Of a stretch of DNA of 64,000 nucleotides, positions 36,842-63,602 are shown piece by piece (within the stretch, counting starts at the first letter, position 1; every line of letters begins with the position of its first letter). Below the pieces are notes generated by a model. It saw nothing but the letters and a program-made list of their open reading frames with translations. It was not told where the DNA came from and did not search any database. A program made the position numbers and the translations under genes. This stretch comes from Ectocarpus siliculosus (Eukaryota > Sar > Phaeophyceae > Ectocarpales > Ectocarpaceae): positions 405,436 to 469,435 of the forward strand of contig FN647863.1 in the NCBI GenBank assembly GCA_000310025.1, in the 5' to 3' direction.

Positions 36842-37708
36842 CCCCATCACGAAGTCTTGTTCTTCTTACTTCTGGATCCCTCTTCCCGATTTCTTCCCCA
36901 TTCCGTCCCTTGCCTCGGTTGGCTCTCAAACACCCCTTCCCCTTCTTCCAACACCTCCGACACCATGCTGGGTCTTGCATATTCGCCCTCACGTATGCCA
37001 TTCGAATGCGTTCGACGACCACCTCCCTTCCTTCTTTATCACAGCCAGCCTCCGGTACCCCTTTCGCGGCCAGCCTCGTCGCCCCACCTATCCTTCCCGA
37101 ATGTAGCGCAAACTCTTCCGGTTTTAGCTTCGCCCCTGCCCCTTTCCCTTCCTTCGACCACATCTTTGACACCGCTCTTGTCCCCTTCCTCATTTGTTCT
37201 GTCGCCTTTCCTCTCTGCCATACCTCCCACTTCCCTTTCCTTCTGTGTACCATCATCAATGGTGTCGTTGCACTTAATCCTTCACTTCCATAAATCCCGA
37301 ATAGTTCCAGCATCAATTCCACCGCTCCATTCGCCCTCCCCCTCTCCCTGACCATCACCGCTCCTTTCCTCCCTTGGTCTCCCTTCGAGCCTCTCATCTG
37401 CACTTCGATCTTATCTGCCCTTAACCTCTCTGGTCCTTCCAGCTGCTTGTCGCCCTCGACGAATGCCACGTCCCCCCTGTGCACAGGCAGTACACTTCGT
37501 GGATTTTCCCATCCTTTTCCGCAAACAACTCTGCCGCCCTCAATATCAGCAGATGATATGTCAAAGCCAATCCGATCCATAGAGCACTCTTCCCCCCTGC
37601 ACCCTCACCGCCAACACTCTGCTGCATTGCACTCAACATTCCCCATGTCAGAGGTCTCCTCACTCTTCGTTTTATACAACTTTTTTCAAAGCACGGATCA
37701 ACTTGCAA
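36663..37708 (-). pseudogene. Tyrosine recombinase (Crypton/Ngaro-like mobile element), frameshifted
   Basis: Frame 37708-37421 encodes RRPLTWGML and ...GLALTYHLLILRAAELFA, with the first catalytic Arg in the LRAAEL box. Past HEVYCL (about 37485) the coding continues in another frame: HRGDVAFVEGDKQL, then LHSGRIGGATRLAAKGVPE (the HxxR box near 37130) and MAYVRANM (catalytic Tyr near 37025). The Arg-to-Tyr spacing of about 33 residues suits tyrosine recombinases. One indel at roughly 37478-37486 breaks the frame, and the usual GRW between HxxR and Tyr is degraded (EGREVV). No reverse transcriptase is visible nearby, so Crypton, a relic of a Ngaro element, or another YR element are all possible. 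Confidence 0.7.
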
Positions 37709-37849
37709 GCGGGCTAATTATTGCGCGCTTGCTTCAGTATTTTACTGCATAATAGTAAAGACAGTTGTACGGTGACAAAACCGTGTACACAGCGAGTGTT
37801 GTGTCGTTGTGGACGGGGTCTCGCGCTGTGGGTCAGGTCCCGATTCTTT

Positions 37850-38315
37850 CGTGGGTGGGGAGACCGAGGCACGCAAGGTGCTCCGCGCCGCGTCTTGCGC
37901 ACGGGGAGGCCGCGGTCGTGTCGCGGTGATCGTGCGGACATGGCGGCGCAATCGCCTATGGGTGGACTAAAACGACATCAAACCGGTTTTGGGTAAGAGC
38001 TGTACCTCTCGGCTCCGAATCCGGTGCTTTCCTCTCGCATGGGGGTTGACAAAAAGGCACGCAAGGTGCTTCGCGCCGCGTCTCGCCCCCAGCGTGGCCG
38101 TGGTCGTAGCGCGGTGAGCGTGCGGAGGTGGCGGCGTAACCGCGTGTGGCACACAAAAAAATCGTCAAACCGGGGGGCGAGCGCTGCGTCTATGCTGCGG
38201 TGGTGGTCTGCTTGGAACGTCTCGGCTACAACTAACTATTTCGCTTGGAGGTAGACCGAGACACGCAATGTGCTGCTTGCTGCTGTGCGGTAACCGTGAA
38301 GCGACGCGATGGTCC
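37850..38315 (+). repeat. GC-rich dispersed repeat, three local copies
   Basis: Copies near 37850-37950, 38040-38150 and 38245-38315 share AGGCACGCAAGGTGCT, a GCGCCGCGTCT core and GTGCGGA-TGGCGGCG in varying completeness. A fourth copy lies near 22585-22690. No ORF is conserved among them. They lie between the recombinase relic and the 3' end of MCM7. Confidence 0.7.
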
Positions 38316-38960
38316 AGCCCATGCGGTGGCTGCAGGAAAGAAGACTCCGCAGCTCCGACGCACATGATTTGTGGCGAATGCAGGGTCGGGTGGGGCCGAC
38401 AACATCGCCGAGGCGAGACAACATAACCAACTTTTCTCGTCACTCAGGCTTATACCGAACGCTGACCATCTCGTCTCGCCGCTGCTTCCCAAAAACAAAA
38501 AAGTGATACAAGCACACACCCGCCCAGTTGCAGCAATTCCAAGAAGGACCAAATCGCCATGTGTATGGCGTCGGTGAGGGATTTGAGCACCCGGCTCATC
38601 TATACCAAAACCGAAACTCCTGAGCACCGCGTATGCACAGTACAGTAGCCCCGACGTGTTTTCAGCGGTATTTTTTGTGAGTCCTTGCCGGCACGATTGT
38701 CGATCACGGGACTCTGCTTGTCCCGGTCCCGCAACTGCTCTCCGGGCTCAACAGAACGAAGTATATGATGCTCTGGATCGATCGCACATTGTGACCGCTG
38801 CAGAGAACCAGCAAGGTTAAAAAAACGACAGTTGGAACCCTCGTTGCTCTCAGGAGTCCGCATCCATCTAGAAATCTAGACCGCATCTACGAAGGCTTGG
38901 TTTCCGCAGCACGATTCTTGTTGCCTGTCCCTTCGCCATGTGATCCTCCTGCTGGGGAAC

Positions 38961-53923
<14,963 letters not shown>

Positions 53924-56900
53924 AGCGGCACGTACGGCTGGGATACCGGACCCAACTCACGCGTAGATCGGCTTCTAGCAGCAGGCTGCCCCCCCCCCCC
54001 CCCCCCCGCTTGGATAGTAACCCCCCAAACAAACGCAGTCTGCCGTAACCCCTCTCTGTCTCCGTCGTTTTTGAAATTTTAAAATGGGCACCGCACACAC
54101 AGTCGTCTACTGGACTGTAGTATGGCACCGGCCAGGGAAGTGGGAACTGGAGCAAGTGAAACACCTAGCAATAGTTCGAGGAAAACTTACTCAGGTGCCG
54201 GGCCAGGGTTAAGTGCTAAGCGAGAGCTACAGACGGTAGCGCGTGACTAACCACCCTGCAACGAAATGCACGGGAGGGGGGCTCGCAGAGCTGTACCACC
54301 GGCGGGTATGTACAACACTGTAGCCCAAGGGCGAGTCCAAATTTGAAATTTTGAACTGCTCCCTCTCACAGATGTGCGGCAAGGACGATGTGGACGACTG
54401 TACCGCTGCTGTACTAATGGCTGTCACATTTGCTCTGTCCCGGGGGGGCACCGGCGCTTGAGATGGGATGCAGAGGGGGTTATGCTTGGGGCTATGGACC
54501 ATGGCCTCTTAGTCCAATACATGCCGTGCACCGCCGTCGAGATGCAGAGAACATCCGCGCGCTCTTTGATCCCACAACAATACGCCGCACCTCTGATGAT
54601 CCGGCAAGATATAGCAGTAAAAGCAAGATACAACTACAAGTATCAGCAGCAGGGTCTTTCTGTAGGGGCCGTGCACACCCAATGTCTACAGTACTGCAAT
54701 GTCGATTTCAAGAGGTCCTACTGTGTGATAAAGTGGTGCCGCGCCCGGGAGCGGTGTCCCTCTAGCTATGTCCCTCTCACACCTACACCGCATTTTTTTC
54801 AACGCCACCACTACGTTGCCTACATCATCATATGCATAGCAAGACTATAGTGTCTTTTATTGCCGTGCGGGGTACAACCCGTTGGCTGTCATACATCGCC
54901 TTGTGTAGTATGCTTGACTCAGCGCCTGTTCTTCAAGTTCTTCAAGTTATACTTCGAAGTATAGGTAGGTATTTCTTTGTTGTTGTGGCTGGCGCCTAGT
55001 CGACTGTTGTTGTTGTACAAGTAGCATATTTTTCTACAAAAATTCCATTTTTTGTTGTCTTTTGGCGTGGCAGTCTCTGGGCTGATCCTGGCCAAATATA
55101 ATAGTGAAATAAAAAGCGATCTTGTAGCTTATTCTGCTTCGCCACTGCACGTCCAAAACACAAGTACAAGTCTAACAAAAACCGCGGGATACGAATACAA
55201 TTTACAACCCGCTCTCCTTCGTCTTGCAGGGATGGCATCTCCCGTAGCGTATCCGGCTTCGCGGATCGGTGTGTCCGGTGTATTTATTCCCCCCAAGAAG
55301 TACTTACAGCGTGCTGCTTCCTTGGCTGAAACCGCGCTTCTCAAACATCCGGGTGTGTCCAATACAAGCGAGGCATCCAGGGACACCAAGGAATGAATCA
55401 AGGCAGGCGGGTGTGCTCCTTCCATCCCGATGCATCAATCAATGCAAAATCTAGCCAACCCCAATACCTCCCACGGTTTCGAGGGTCGGGATCAACAACC
55501 CAAAGAGAAGCTACCGTCAACTTTTGGCGAGAAATAAAATTGTGGCAATGGTTCCACGAATGAAGGAGGTGAGACAGGCGCATGGTTGTGACATTTGCGC
55601 GCAACAACCCGGCAAAAGCCGAGTGCACGCCGGCCTCAAACAGGCACGAAAGAAGCGGTCAAGCTCCCCAGGCCTCCGCACTGCTCTAAATCTGGCAGAG
55701 GCTCTTCTCGTCGCTTCTGGCAACCCACAAAGAGCGATCAGCCCCGAGTGCACACCGGCCTCAAACAGGCACCAAAGAAGCGGTCAAGCTCCCCAGGCCT
55801 CCCCACTGCTCTAATTCTGGCAGAGGCTCTTCTCGTCGCTTCTGGCAACCCACAAAGAGCGATCAGCCCTTGTTTCTCTGCAACCCCGTCCTTCGCCCCC
55901 CCACCGGTCGTATGGTTCAGCCCAAACTCATGACCTTACTCCCCCGTTCCATCCGCAAGCGTCTCGTCGTGTGGTTGGTTCAGCCAAATGTCATAACCTC
56001 ACTGCCCCCTTCCACCCGCAAGCCCCCGCCGTCGCCGCCGTCTGTCTTTGACTCCGCTCGTCTCGCGCGAGCCCGGCGCGCGTTTCCGTCCTCCCCGTCC
56101 CCGCCCCCGCCGGCCGCGGCGTCCCAACTACCACGCGGGACCCCTCCTGCGAACGGAGAAGAAGGTGTGGCGCCGGAGTTTCGCGGGATTAGAACGGGGG
56201 GAAAGGCATGCTTGAGGAGCGGGATTGATTGGTGAAAAAGGTGCTCATCTGCGAAAGGTTTTCCTCCCGTTGTTAGTGGCCGTACCTCACAGGATCCTTG
56301 ACGTCGCTAGAGAGGATTTCTCCATCACTACCAGAGCTTGCGAAGACCCGATACTACTGTTATCGGAGATTGACCGGAGATGAACTGAAAAAGCGGTTGT
56401 TGATGATTCCATTTGCCAAGAACAACAGTTTTGTGCTTGGGTTTGTGCCCCCTGATCGCAGAAGCAGACGGGGTCTTCCGTGTACTCCGGGACCCAACTT
56501 CGAGACCTGTGGATCCGTTGCTGCAGCATTCGTTAAGGTCCCGGAGAAGAGAAATGATAAAAGGCACATGCGAGACTTTTGTGACAAACACACACACACC
56601 TGTGCAGTCGCCACATTCACTGAAAAGACTGTATAGCATACCCAGGCAGAGAACATGCCAAAATGTACATGCAAGGGAGACGGGAGGTGGAAGACAACCC
56701 CCCTTCCCCTGGGCCAACCGCGCGCTCTGAAGCCCCTAATCCCGCCCGCGCTTACTACTACGCCGCTGTCGACGAAATCGAGTTCTTGCCTCCTGGGGGT
56801 AGCTTGTAGTCAGACGCTCCACCTCCTTCGCTCTTCGCCGGGTACCCCCCTGCCCCGCCTTTGCTGCTGGACGATAATCGCTGCGGACGATGGCAAAAGC

Positions 56901-57220
56901 AAACGATCAACCATGGAATGCACACTCGGATTAGTAAGCTACCACATACGTAAGAGATCTGCGAGAATAGTCGCGGAGGGGATGCTCGAGGCGTATGCGA
57001 AGGACGGGCCGGGGGGGGTGCATCGCAGGTTCGGCATTGTAGGCGTGATATGTCTCACGACCGCCCGAAAGAAGCTAAATACAGCGGGACGTCAAAGCGG
57101 TGAGCACAACATTCACTATCACAATCACAATCGTGATATATCTCGACACCGGCGGTGTGCCAACTCCTCGACTGGCCAACCCGACAGCAACACCCACGCA
57201 ACACCCAGCAAACCGCTTCT
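53924..57220. other. Intergenic stretch between IFT52 and MCM7
   Basis: This should contain the MCM7 promoter and the IFT52 3' UTR. A C run sits at about 53988-54007. A plus-strand 158-codon frame (54374-54850) and others show no recognisable domain. A 125-bp tandem duplication lies at 55621-55870. I assign no gene. Confidence 0.5.
55621..55870. repeat. 125-bp tandem duplication
   Basis: 55621-55745 and 55746-55870 are nearly identical (both run from CGGCCTCAAACAGGCAC to ACAAAGAGCGATCAGCCC), so the duplication is recent. A 125-bp unit shifts frame, so it is not a protein repeat. Confidence 0.9.
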
Positions 57221-57317
57221 CTACGTCCCGTCCACAAAACCGCGATACAAGCGCACCTCTCCACCGCCGTGCTTCGACTCAGACCCTGCCCCGCCCGCAC
57301 CGCCCCATCCACCGTTC

Positions 57318-57354
<37 letters not shown>

Positions 57355-57550
57355 TCAGCAGGCTCCCGCTCCCGGTGGAATCCTGCCGCTGCGGTTGCCC
57401 CCTCAAGATCGACCCTCGCTCGGACGGCGTCGACGTTGCGCTGGCTGGAGCAGCAGCGCCAGCCCCCACCGGGGCGTTCTGGGCGCCCATCCCCGAAACG
57501 CCACCGAACTCGCCTACACCCCTGGGAAGGGCGTCCATCGCCCCCTCCTC
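57221..57550 (-). other. Probable last exon of IFT52 with poly-Gly tail
   Basis: Acceptor CCGTGCAG precedes 57550. The phase-0 frame matches the phase-0 donor at 58197 and runs 109 codons to TAG (57223-57221). A CCG/CGG triplet repeat (57318-57354) encodes a run of Gly. A near-copy of the acceptor and neighbouring sequence lies about 140 bp upstream (around 57690), in another frame. Animal IFT52 has only a short tail here, so this is a lineage-specific extension if real. The opposite strand also has an open Pro-rich frame, treated as its shadow. Confidence 0.45.
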
Positions 57551-60500
57551 CTGCACGGGGATTGGTTGAGCGTTGTGCTTAATTGTGTCACTACCGTGTC
57601 TCGCATTTCGTTCGGTTCGCTTGAAACCGTCAACATCTTCATCGGCGTTTTCCCCGCAATTTTCAATCTCTGCCCCGTTGCCCCCTCCTCCTGCACGGGG
57701 ATTGGTTGAGCGTTGCTTGATTGTGTCACTACCGCGTATTTCGCTGTCTCGTGGTTCGTCGACATCAAATCCGGTTCTATGGAGGAACGCGTGTTTAGGG
57801 CGCAGCCAGCTCATTGCTGCGGGAGGTGTACTTGACAATAGTCAACAACCAGGGCGTGGTGCTCCATAGACATGCAAAAACGTGTGGCGGCGGATTCATG
57901 CGGGCGATGTGCACGCGGAATAGATCTAAGGACGGGTTGCAGCGAAGCGGGTGTCGGTCTGTGGGGTAAGAAGTGCATCTAGTGAGCTGGTCGAACAAAC
58001 ATCGAATGGTAGCATCAACGTCTTGAAATCATGTTGAAGTTAACAGCAATCATGTAGCGTTGGTTGGAGCTTGTTATTCCAGATTGGCTCAGAAGAGTCA
58101 CAGTTCGGCCAGCGGACAACACAGCGCAGACTAGTTGCCACCCCAGATGCCGGACTGGCAACTTGTTGACGACGACAACACATGAACGAGAATCACCTGG
58201 TTGAGCATCTTGAAACGAATGAGTCGCTTGAACACGTGGTCTAGGACGCCCATCGGGCCATTCGAAGCGGGCGATTCCTCCGACAGCTCTCCCGTCACGC
58301 CCATGATCTCCCCGCACTCCCGCACGTAGTACTCCAAGTCGCTCGGCGTGCACTGAGTCGGATGCAGGTCAGGACGGGGATTGCGGCCGCGGGTATGCAT
58401 CGAGAGTAGGAACATGACGAACATGTGCGAAAAGAAACAGGTTCCGCCGCTGAAACGATTATTACATTCCGGGCGTGATGCGCGCGCGCCCCCTATCACT
58501 AACCCTGACCCCACCTCGGCCGTACCCCGATTCAGCGTAGCCTCCAGCTCTCTCAAGCTTCCCCGGGACCCCGCGAGTACTCTTATCCTAATCGAATATC
58601 GTGTATTGCACTACGAACGATTAGCTTACAATTCATGGGGCCCTCGGCACGGCAGCTGACCGAAGCGCCGGACTAAACGTTGTTGGTACGCAAGATCATT
58701 TAAGAGGTTGTTGGTGAGTGGGGGACCCTCTATAGTGCCGGGGTGTGTCCCGAGATTTTACCGGCACTATACCGGGCACCGGTACTATTCAGCGAACAGA
58801 AAGACGTGGTATTTCAGTATGTGCGAGCCGAAAACACCGGGCAAACACCGGGCACCGGCGTTATTCAACCGGGACTTAGAGGGCTCCCGATTTACCTTGT
58901 TCGTTATCTGAGCGAGGCGTATGCGGTCGCTCGCGAAGTGCTCGTCCAGGTCGAATCTGTCCAGCGCCGGCGGGGGAGGCTCCCTCATGATCGGGGGAAA
59001 GACCGCGGCGGACAGCTGGGGGAGGGGGCACTCGAACGCCGGGGGGATGAGCGTCAGGGGTTCGTGCTTCACCCCGAGGAGGGAGAACGCCTCCACGGTC
59101 TCCGGGATCATCTTCGTGTCGAAGCCGAAGAGGGAGTCGTTGAAGAGCTTGGTGAAGTTCTTCGGCAGGCTCTCGGATTCCTGCGAAAAGGGGCGCGGGT
59201 ATCGCCGGGTGTAGTGCGGTTTGCTGTGTTGTGGGCACGCTCCGTGGACGCGGCGAACATGGCGCCCTTGTCTTTATTTTCCTACTTGCTGCCATTTTCG
59301 TGCTAATTGCTGCAGGACGGGGGAACGCCGATGCCGCCAGCCGAGGATCGTTCGTGGAAGAGGTACACTACGTAACTAACACTATAATACGAGTATTTCA
59401 ACTTTTCTTGATCATGAAAGACGTGCGCAACACGACGGCTACTCGATATGTGTGCGTCAGCTTCGAGAGAAAACACCACATAGCATGCCTGACCACAACC
59501 AGGCCTCGTGTGATCGGCAGGCATTGAACTACTTTGGTAGACAGTGGTGTCATTTCGTCACCAACGCGCAACGCACTCCCACGATTTGGCCGACCACAAA
59601 CGGTTGACACAGAGAACCAAGCCACACCGTTGTAGGGCCAAACAACCCACGCAATTCTATCCGCAACACCGCCACGACCTCCGAACCACCCACTAGTCGA
59701 ACCCATGGCAACTATCTCCCAACGCTCAACGAAAAACCCGCGACGAAAGCCGATACTTCTACAACACCCTCAAACCTTGCCTGGCGACAAGGAAGAAATA
59801 GTGTCAATTCATTCCCACGGCCAACGTATGCATACACCGGTGCGACAAATGTAACGAAATCACGCCAAGGATCATCTGCGCCCCCAGCAGCACCAAACTC
59901 TCGAGAGAGGGAGAGAAGACTCACGCTCGCTGGCAGCTGCAGGACGCCGTCACTATTGGCGCTACGCCTACATTCCTCACCGCACAAGCGCGCCTCAATG
60001 TCGTCACGGAAGACGGCCGCGAAGGGTGATATCCCGCATATGCATCGGGAGAGCGCGGAGGAACTACGGGAAACATATGACCTGTTTGATGTCACGCACC
60101 TGCAGGCAGCAGCGAAGTCTGTCCGCCAGGGACTCGGTGTTGGGCACCCTTCGGCTGTCGGACACCTCGTACTCTCTGCGCCGGGGGAGTCTCACCCCCG
60201 CCTCCCCCAGAAGCCACCGCATAAAAACATCGCACAGCTTCGCGTTCTCCTCCTGAAAAGGTTCCAAGACAACCGAATCCCCGTCGCGTCGTACGCATAT
60301 GCACCCCAGAGAAGAATTTAATCGTTACTCACTGTCGACGAAAACGGTGGAAGCTTGAAGGTACCATTGTTCTACGATGATTACGTACCGTTATGTTTTG
60401 CAATACAAGCACTGATTTCTTCTCGTGTGTAGGTGCTGCCGAAGGATTCGGGCTTTGCCGTGCCTTACGGTACAAGCCAAAAACGTGCCATGATACCATG

Positions 60501-63500
60501 ATCATACAATGCAAGCCCCGGCACCGATTTTGTCCTCTGCGTATGCGTGGGTAGGTAGGTGCTGCCGAAGGGATTCGGGCTTGCCTTATCTTGTGGTAGA
60601 AGCAACAAAACGTTTCATGTAACGATACAAGCCCCGGCACCGATTTGTCCTCTGCGTAGGTAGGTTGGTGCTGCCGAAGGATTCGGGCGTGCCTTACCTT
60701 GTCCAGCCAGGGGTCCGCGAAGATGTCGCTGGACGCCACCACCAAGAGGCGCCCGGGGCCCTTGCGTACGGCAGGCTCGGATGCCGGGGCCGCCTCGCCT
60801 GCCATGGTTGGAAAGTTGAGCGTTTGGTTGGAACAAAAAGGGTGGGATAAGGGAAGGTTACCGTAGTTGGTTGAGGAATGCTCTGAAGCGGGCACAACAA
60901 AACCTTTTGCGTACGAAGGCTGGCAGCCGATTTGCTCCTCACTGTCACTGTCGCGGGACCTCCCCTAATTGAGCGGGTGTTCAACACAGGACAGGCGAAA
61001 CCTCTTTGTACGCATCCCAAGTCTCTATGCATGGGGTGGGCCCCTGGTGTGTAGGGAGGGTTTTCCGGCCTGGCGCACACGTGCCCCACGGATGGCCCAC
61101 GACTGCAACTTGGTATTCCGGGCTCATCGTTCAGAACGCAGTGCAGTAGCGGCAAAGCGCTTGGAAACGATGTTGTACCCTCGGGACTCGGGACAGCCAA
61201 ACACACGAAAACTCCTTGTGAACAAGTTTCGAGACTTCAACGACAGGAGCTAGCTTTCGAAAAAAACAAATAAACTACAACCACCTAGCAGGACAACGGA
61301 AACGACACCTCGCAAACACCCGAACGAAATTCAGCGTAAAAATAAAAAGCAGGCAGGCGCCACACCAGGCTAAACTACCGGCGAGAGACAAACCGACCCA
61401 CTTTCGTGATCCTCTGGCCGTGGCACCCTCCCCCCCGACGATCCCATGCCACCGCCGCCCAGACCTCTTCTTCCTCCCGCGCCGTCGCCGCCCGCTTTCC
61501 TGCCGGGCGGGGCGTCCATGGGGCGTTCCCAAACGCCGGCCACTGGCCGGTTGAGCGGGTACGAGATGGGCCCGGAGGAGAGCACAGGGTGCGCGGGCGA
61601 TTGCACCGTCATGGTGGCCCCGTAGGGATATACGAACGTGAGACCGCCGTGCCCGGCGTCGCCGGACGGTACGGCACCCGCGTCGTCCACTCCACCGCCG
61701 CCGCTGGCGGCGGCGGAGATGCTGCTCGCGTGGCTTCCCCCTCCGGAGTGGTTGGACGAGGCGGACCCTAGGCGCTGCCCGCTGCTGCTGCTGCTGCCCG
61801 GCTTGCTGCTGTGCCCGCCGCGGCGGGATAGGGACGCGGCGTCTTTCATGCGCGCGATCTCCGGGTTGAGGATGCCGTGCGAGATGAATGCCTCTTTCGG
61901 GTGCATGTACTTGTGGTACGTGGCCCGTGCCTGCGAGGGAGGGGGGGGGGGGGGGGGTTGACATGTTTTGCATGCCTTAGTTCTTTTAGACCGTTGACCG
62001 TGCGTGATCAAAAGGAAGGAGCACAACAGGTTTATTAGACCATTGGCAACGCATCATCGAGAGGTAGGAGCACGAAGGCATCCATAATCGTCATCAACCG
62101 TAGACGACACAAGATAACACTCCCACATTAGAAACCACACACCCCACAGAATACGACACCCCGGCGATAATTTTGGACGATTCTGACGAACCATCGATTT
62201 ATCACCCGGGCTACATACGATAACACATCCCTTGAGGTTATGCGCATACATTCACGGGTCCTCTCCTTCTATCACCGGGGTGATACAGCATCTGCCCCGT
62301 GGGCATCGCAAACATACACAACATCTGCGCGCGGGGAAACAACCCGCATGGAGACCTCCAACAACATGAACGTGCAGGAAGAACCGAATGCCGCCGCAAG
62401 TACCTCCGCCTCTTCCACAACTGCACCGGCTGCAGCAGTACAAGCGCCACAGATCACCTCGTTCTTTCAAGGCGAGCACACTTCTTCTACGCAAGTGGCT
62501 CCTACTACGGTTCGTCTTCCTGCTGCAGCTGGCACAGCAACAGGCGCCAACATGACAGCCACCGCATCGCCTCACCACCAGCAGCAGCCACACGCCTCAA
62601 GTGCGCGGCAGCAGCGGTTCAACTCTACAAGCAGTGTTATCACCCTCCCATTTTTTCACACCCCCTCATTATCACACCCCCAAACACACCCTGTGGGTGT
62701 TCGATCGTGCTATCACACCCCCTTAAGGGTCCCTGCGAGCTGCACTTGATCACCCGGGCTACATAAGATATCACCCCCCACACACAGGATACCACACCCA
62801 GTGATAATACTTTTTATGCCCAAAATGTCATCGCCGGGGTGTGTTATCTTGTGTCGTCTACGGTAGACGGTTCGTGGCTCTGTTCGTCCGTCTCGAGATG
62901 AAAGCTCTGCTGATTTCCACCCCCTGCTTGGTCCCTCACCACGCTGTCCTTGTGCACTGTCATGCCATACTCCTCTAGCAGGTAGTTGACGTTCGTGCCA
63001 AGCCGCTCCTCTCCCCCCTCCCCGAGAAGAAACACCGCGCTGCCCCCGGACCTCAGGTAACTCTTCACGGCTTCGAACTGCCGCGCGTGCAACACACCAA
63101 AATTAGCAAGAACATATTCTCGACTACAGACCGAGCACCGTGTAAACGACTAGTGAATTGTTTGTGGTGCTGCTTATTGTTGGAATGATTTAGTAGTCAA
63201 GTGTTCCGGCCTTTACGGGTCCTGCTAGCCGGCGTACCAAACCGGCAGCACAACATTCGGACGCAAACTCCAGCGCGTGCGGCTCGAACGTTTCGGTTGA
63301 TCGTTCAGGAGGTAAAAGAGGTCGGCGCACAGGTTTTCGTTCGCAACCACCGGGAACGGCCGTTCGTATTGGCCGATATTACTGCTGTGCTTCATTCAAA
63401 TGAGCGTGCTTCAAGGTGCGGAGGGTTTTGCGACGTGCTTGCTCTCTGTCTGTCTCACACGGAGAATAGCGAAAAAAAAGTCAACCGTCATGCACCAGGC

Positions 63501-63602
63501 TTGACGCGTCGCACCTCTTCTTGGAGAAACCGTTCTCTCGGAGAACCGAAGACGATCAGGTTCACTCCTCTCAGCGACTCCTCGGAAAGCTCATCCTTGT
63601 TA
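57221..63602 (-). CDS. IFT52: Intraflagellar transport protein 52, 5' end outside window
   Basis: Exons (high to low): 63602-63515, 63077-62940, 61930 to about 61465-61402 (donor undecided), 60798-60698, 60252-60100, 59180-58896, 58352-58197 and probably 57550-57221. IFT52 is a core subunit of intraflagellar transport complex B, which carries cargo into flagella. The reading matches animal IFT52 in order: NKDELSEESLRGVNLIVFG, FEAVKSYLRSGG, FLLGEGGEERLGTNVNYLLE, YHKYMHPKEAF, LTFVYPYGAT, PLNRPVAG, ASSDIFADPWLDK, MIPETVEAFSLLGVKHEPL, FPPIMREPPPP, DLEYYVRECGEIMGVT and FKMLNQ. A Ser/Gly-rich insert of about 60 residues interrupts the third exon compared with animals. The first exon, with the N-terminal methionine, is not in the window. 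The last exon, a Gly-rich tail, is less sure. Confidence 0.9.
57540..57735. repeat. Direct repeat covering the putative IFT52 acceptor
   Basis: CCTCCTGCACGGGGATTGG with the following 35 bases or so occurs at about 57540-57597 and again at about 57680-57735. On the minus strand each copy contains a usable CCCCGTGCAG acceptor. Confidence 0.85.
60431..60698 (-). repeat. Tandem repeat that copies an IFT52 splice-donor region
   Basis: CTGCCGAAGG-ATTCGGGC-GCCTTA begins near 60436, 60562 and 60671, with unit lengths of about 126 and 109 bp; CCCCGGCACCGATTT occurs between them. On the minus strand the first unit holds the true donor of exon 60798-60698 (AAG|GTAAGGC). The next copy has ATAAGG and the last GTAAGG without the exon context. 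Confidence 0.8.
62097..62864. mobile_element. 768-bp non-autonomous DNA transposon in an IFT52 intron
   Basis: Perfect 24-bp terminal inverted repeats start ACCGTAGACGACACAAGATA at 62097-62120 and the reverse at 62841-62864. Subterminal CACCCGGGCTACATA occurs near 62205 and 62753. A plus frame (62240-62749) has Ala/Thr/Ser/Gln-rich sequence with QITSFF, PIP-box-like, but no transposase core. No convincing target-site duplication was seen. Confidence 0.75.

Noticed and set aside
56655-57569. 304-codon Pro-rich plus-strand frame
   Set aside because: It overlaps the CCG repeat and the proposed last IFT52 exon; no domain or splice support was seen, so I treat it as an antisense shadow.
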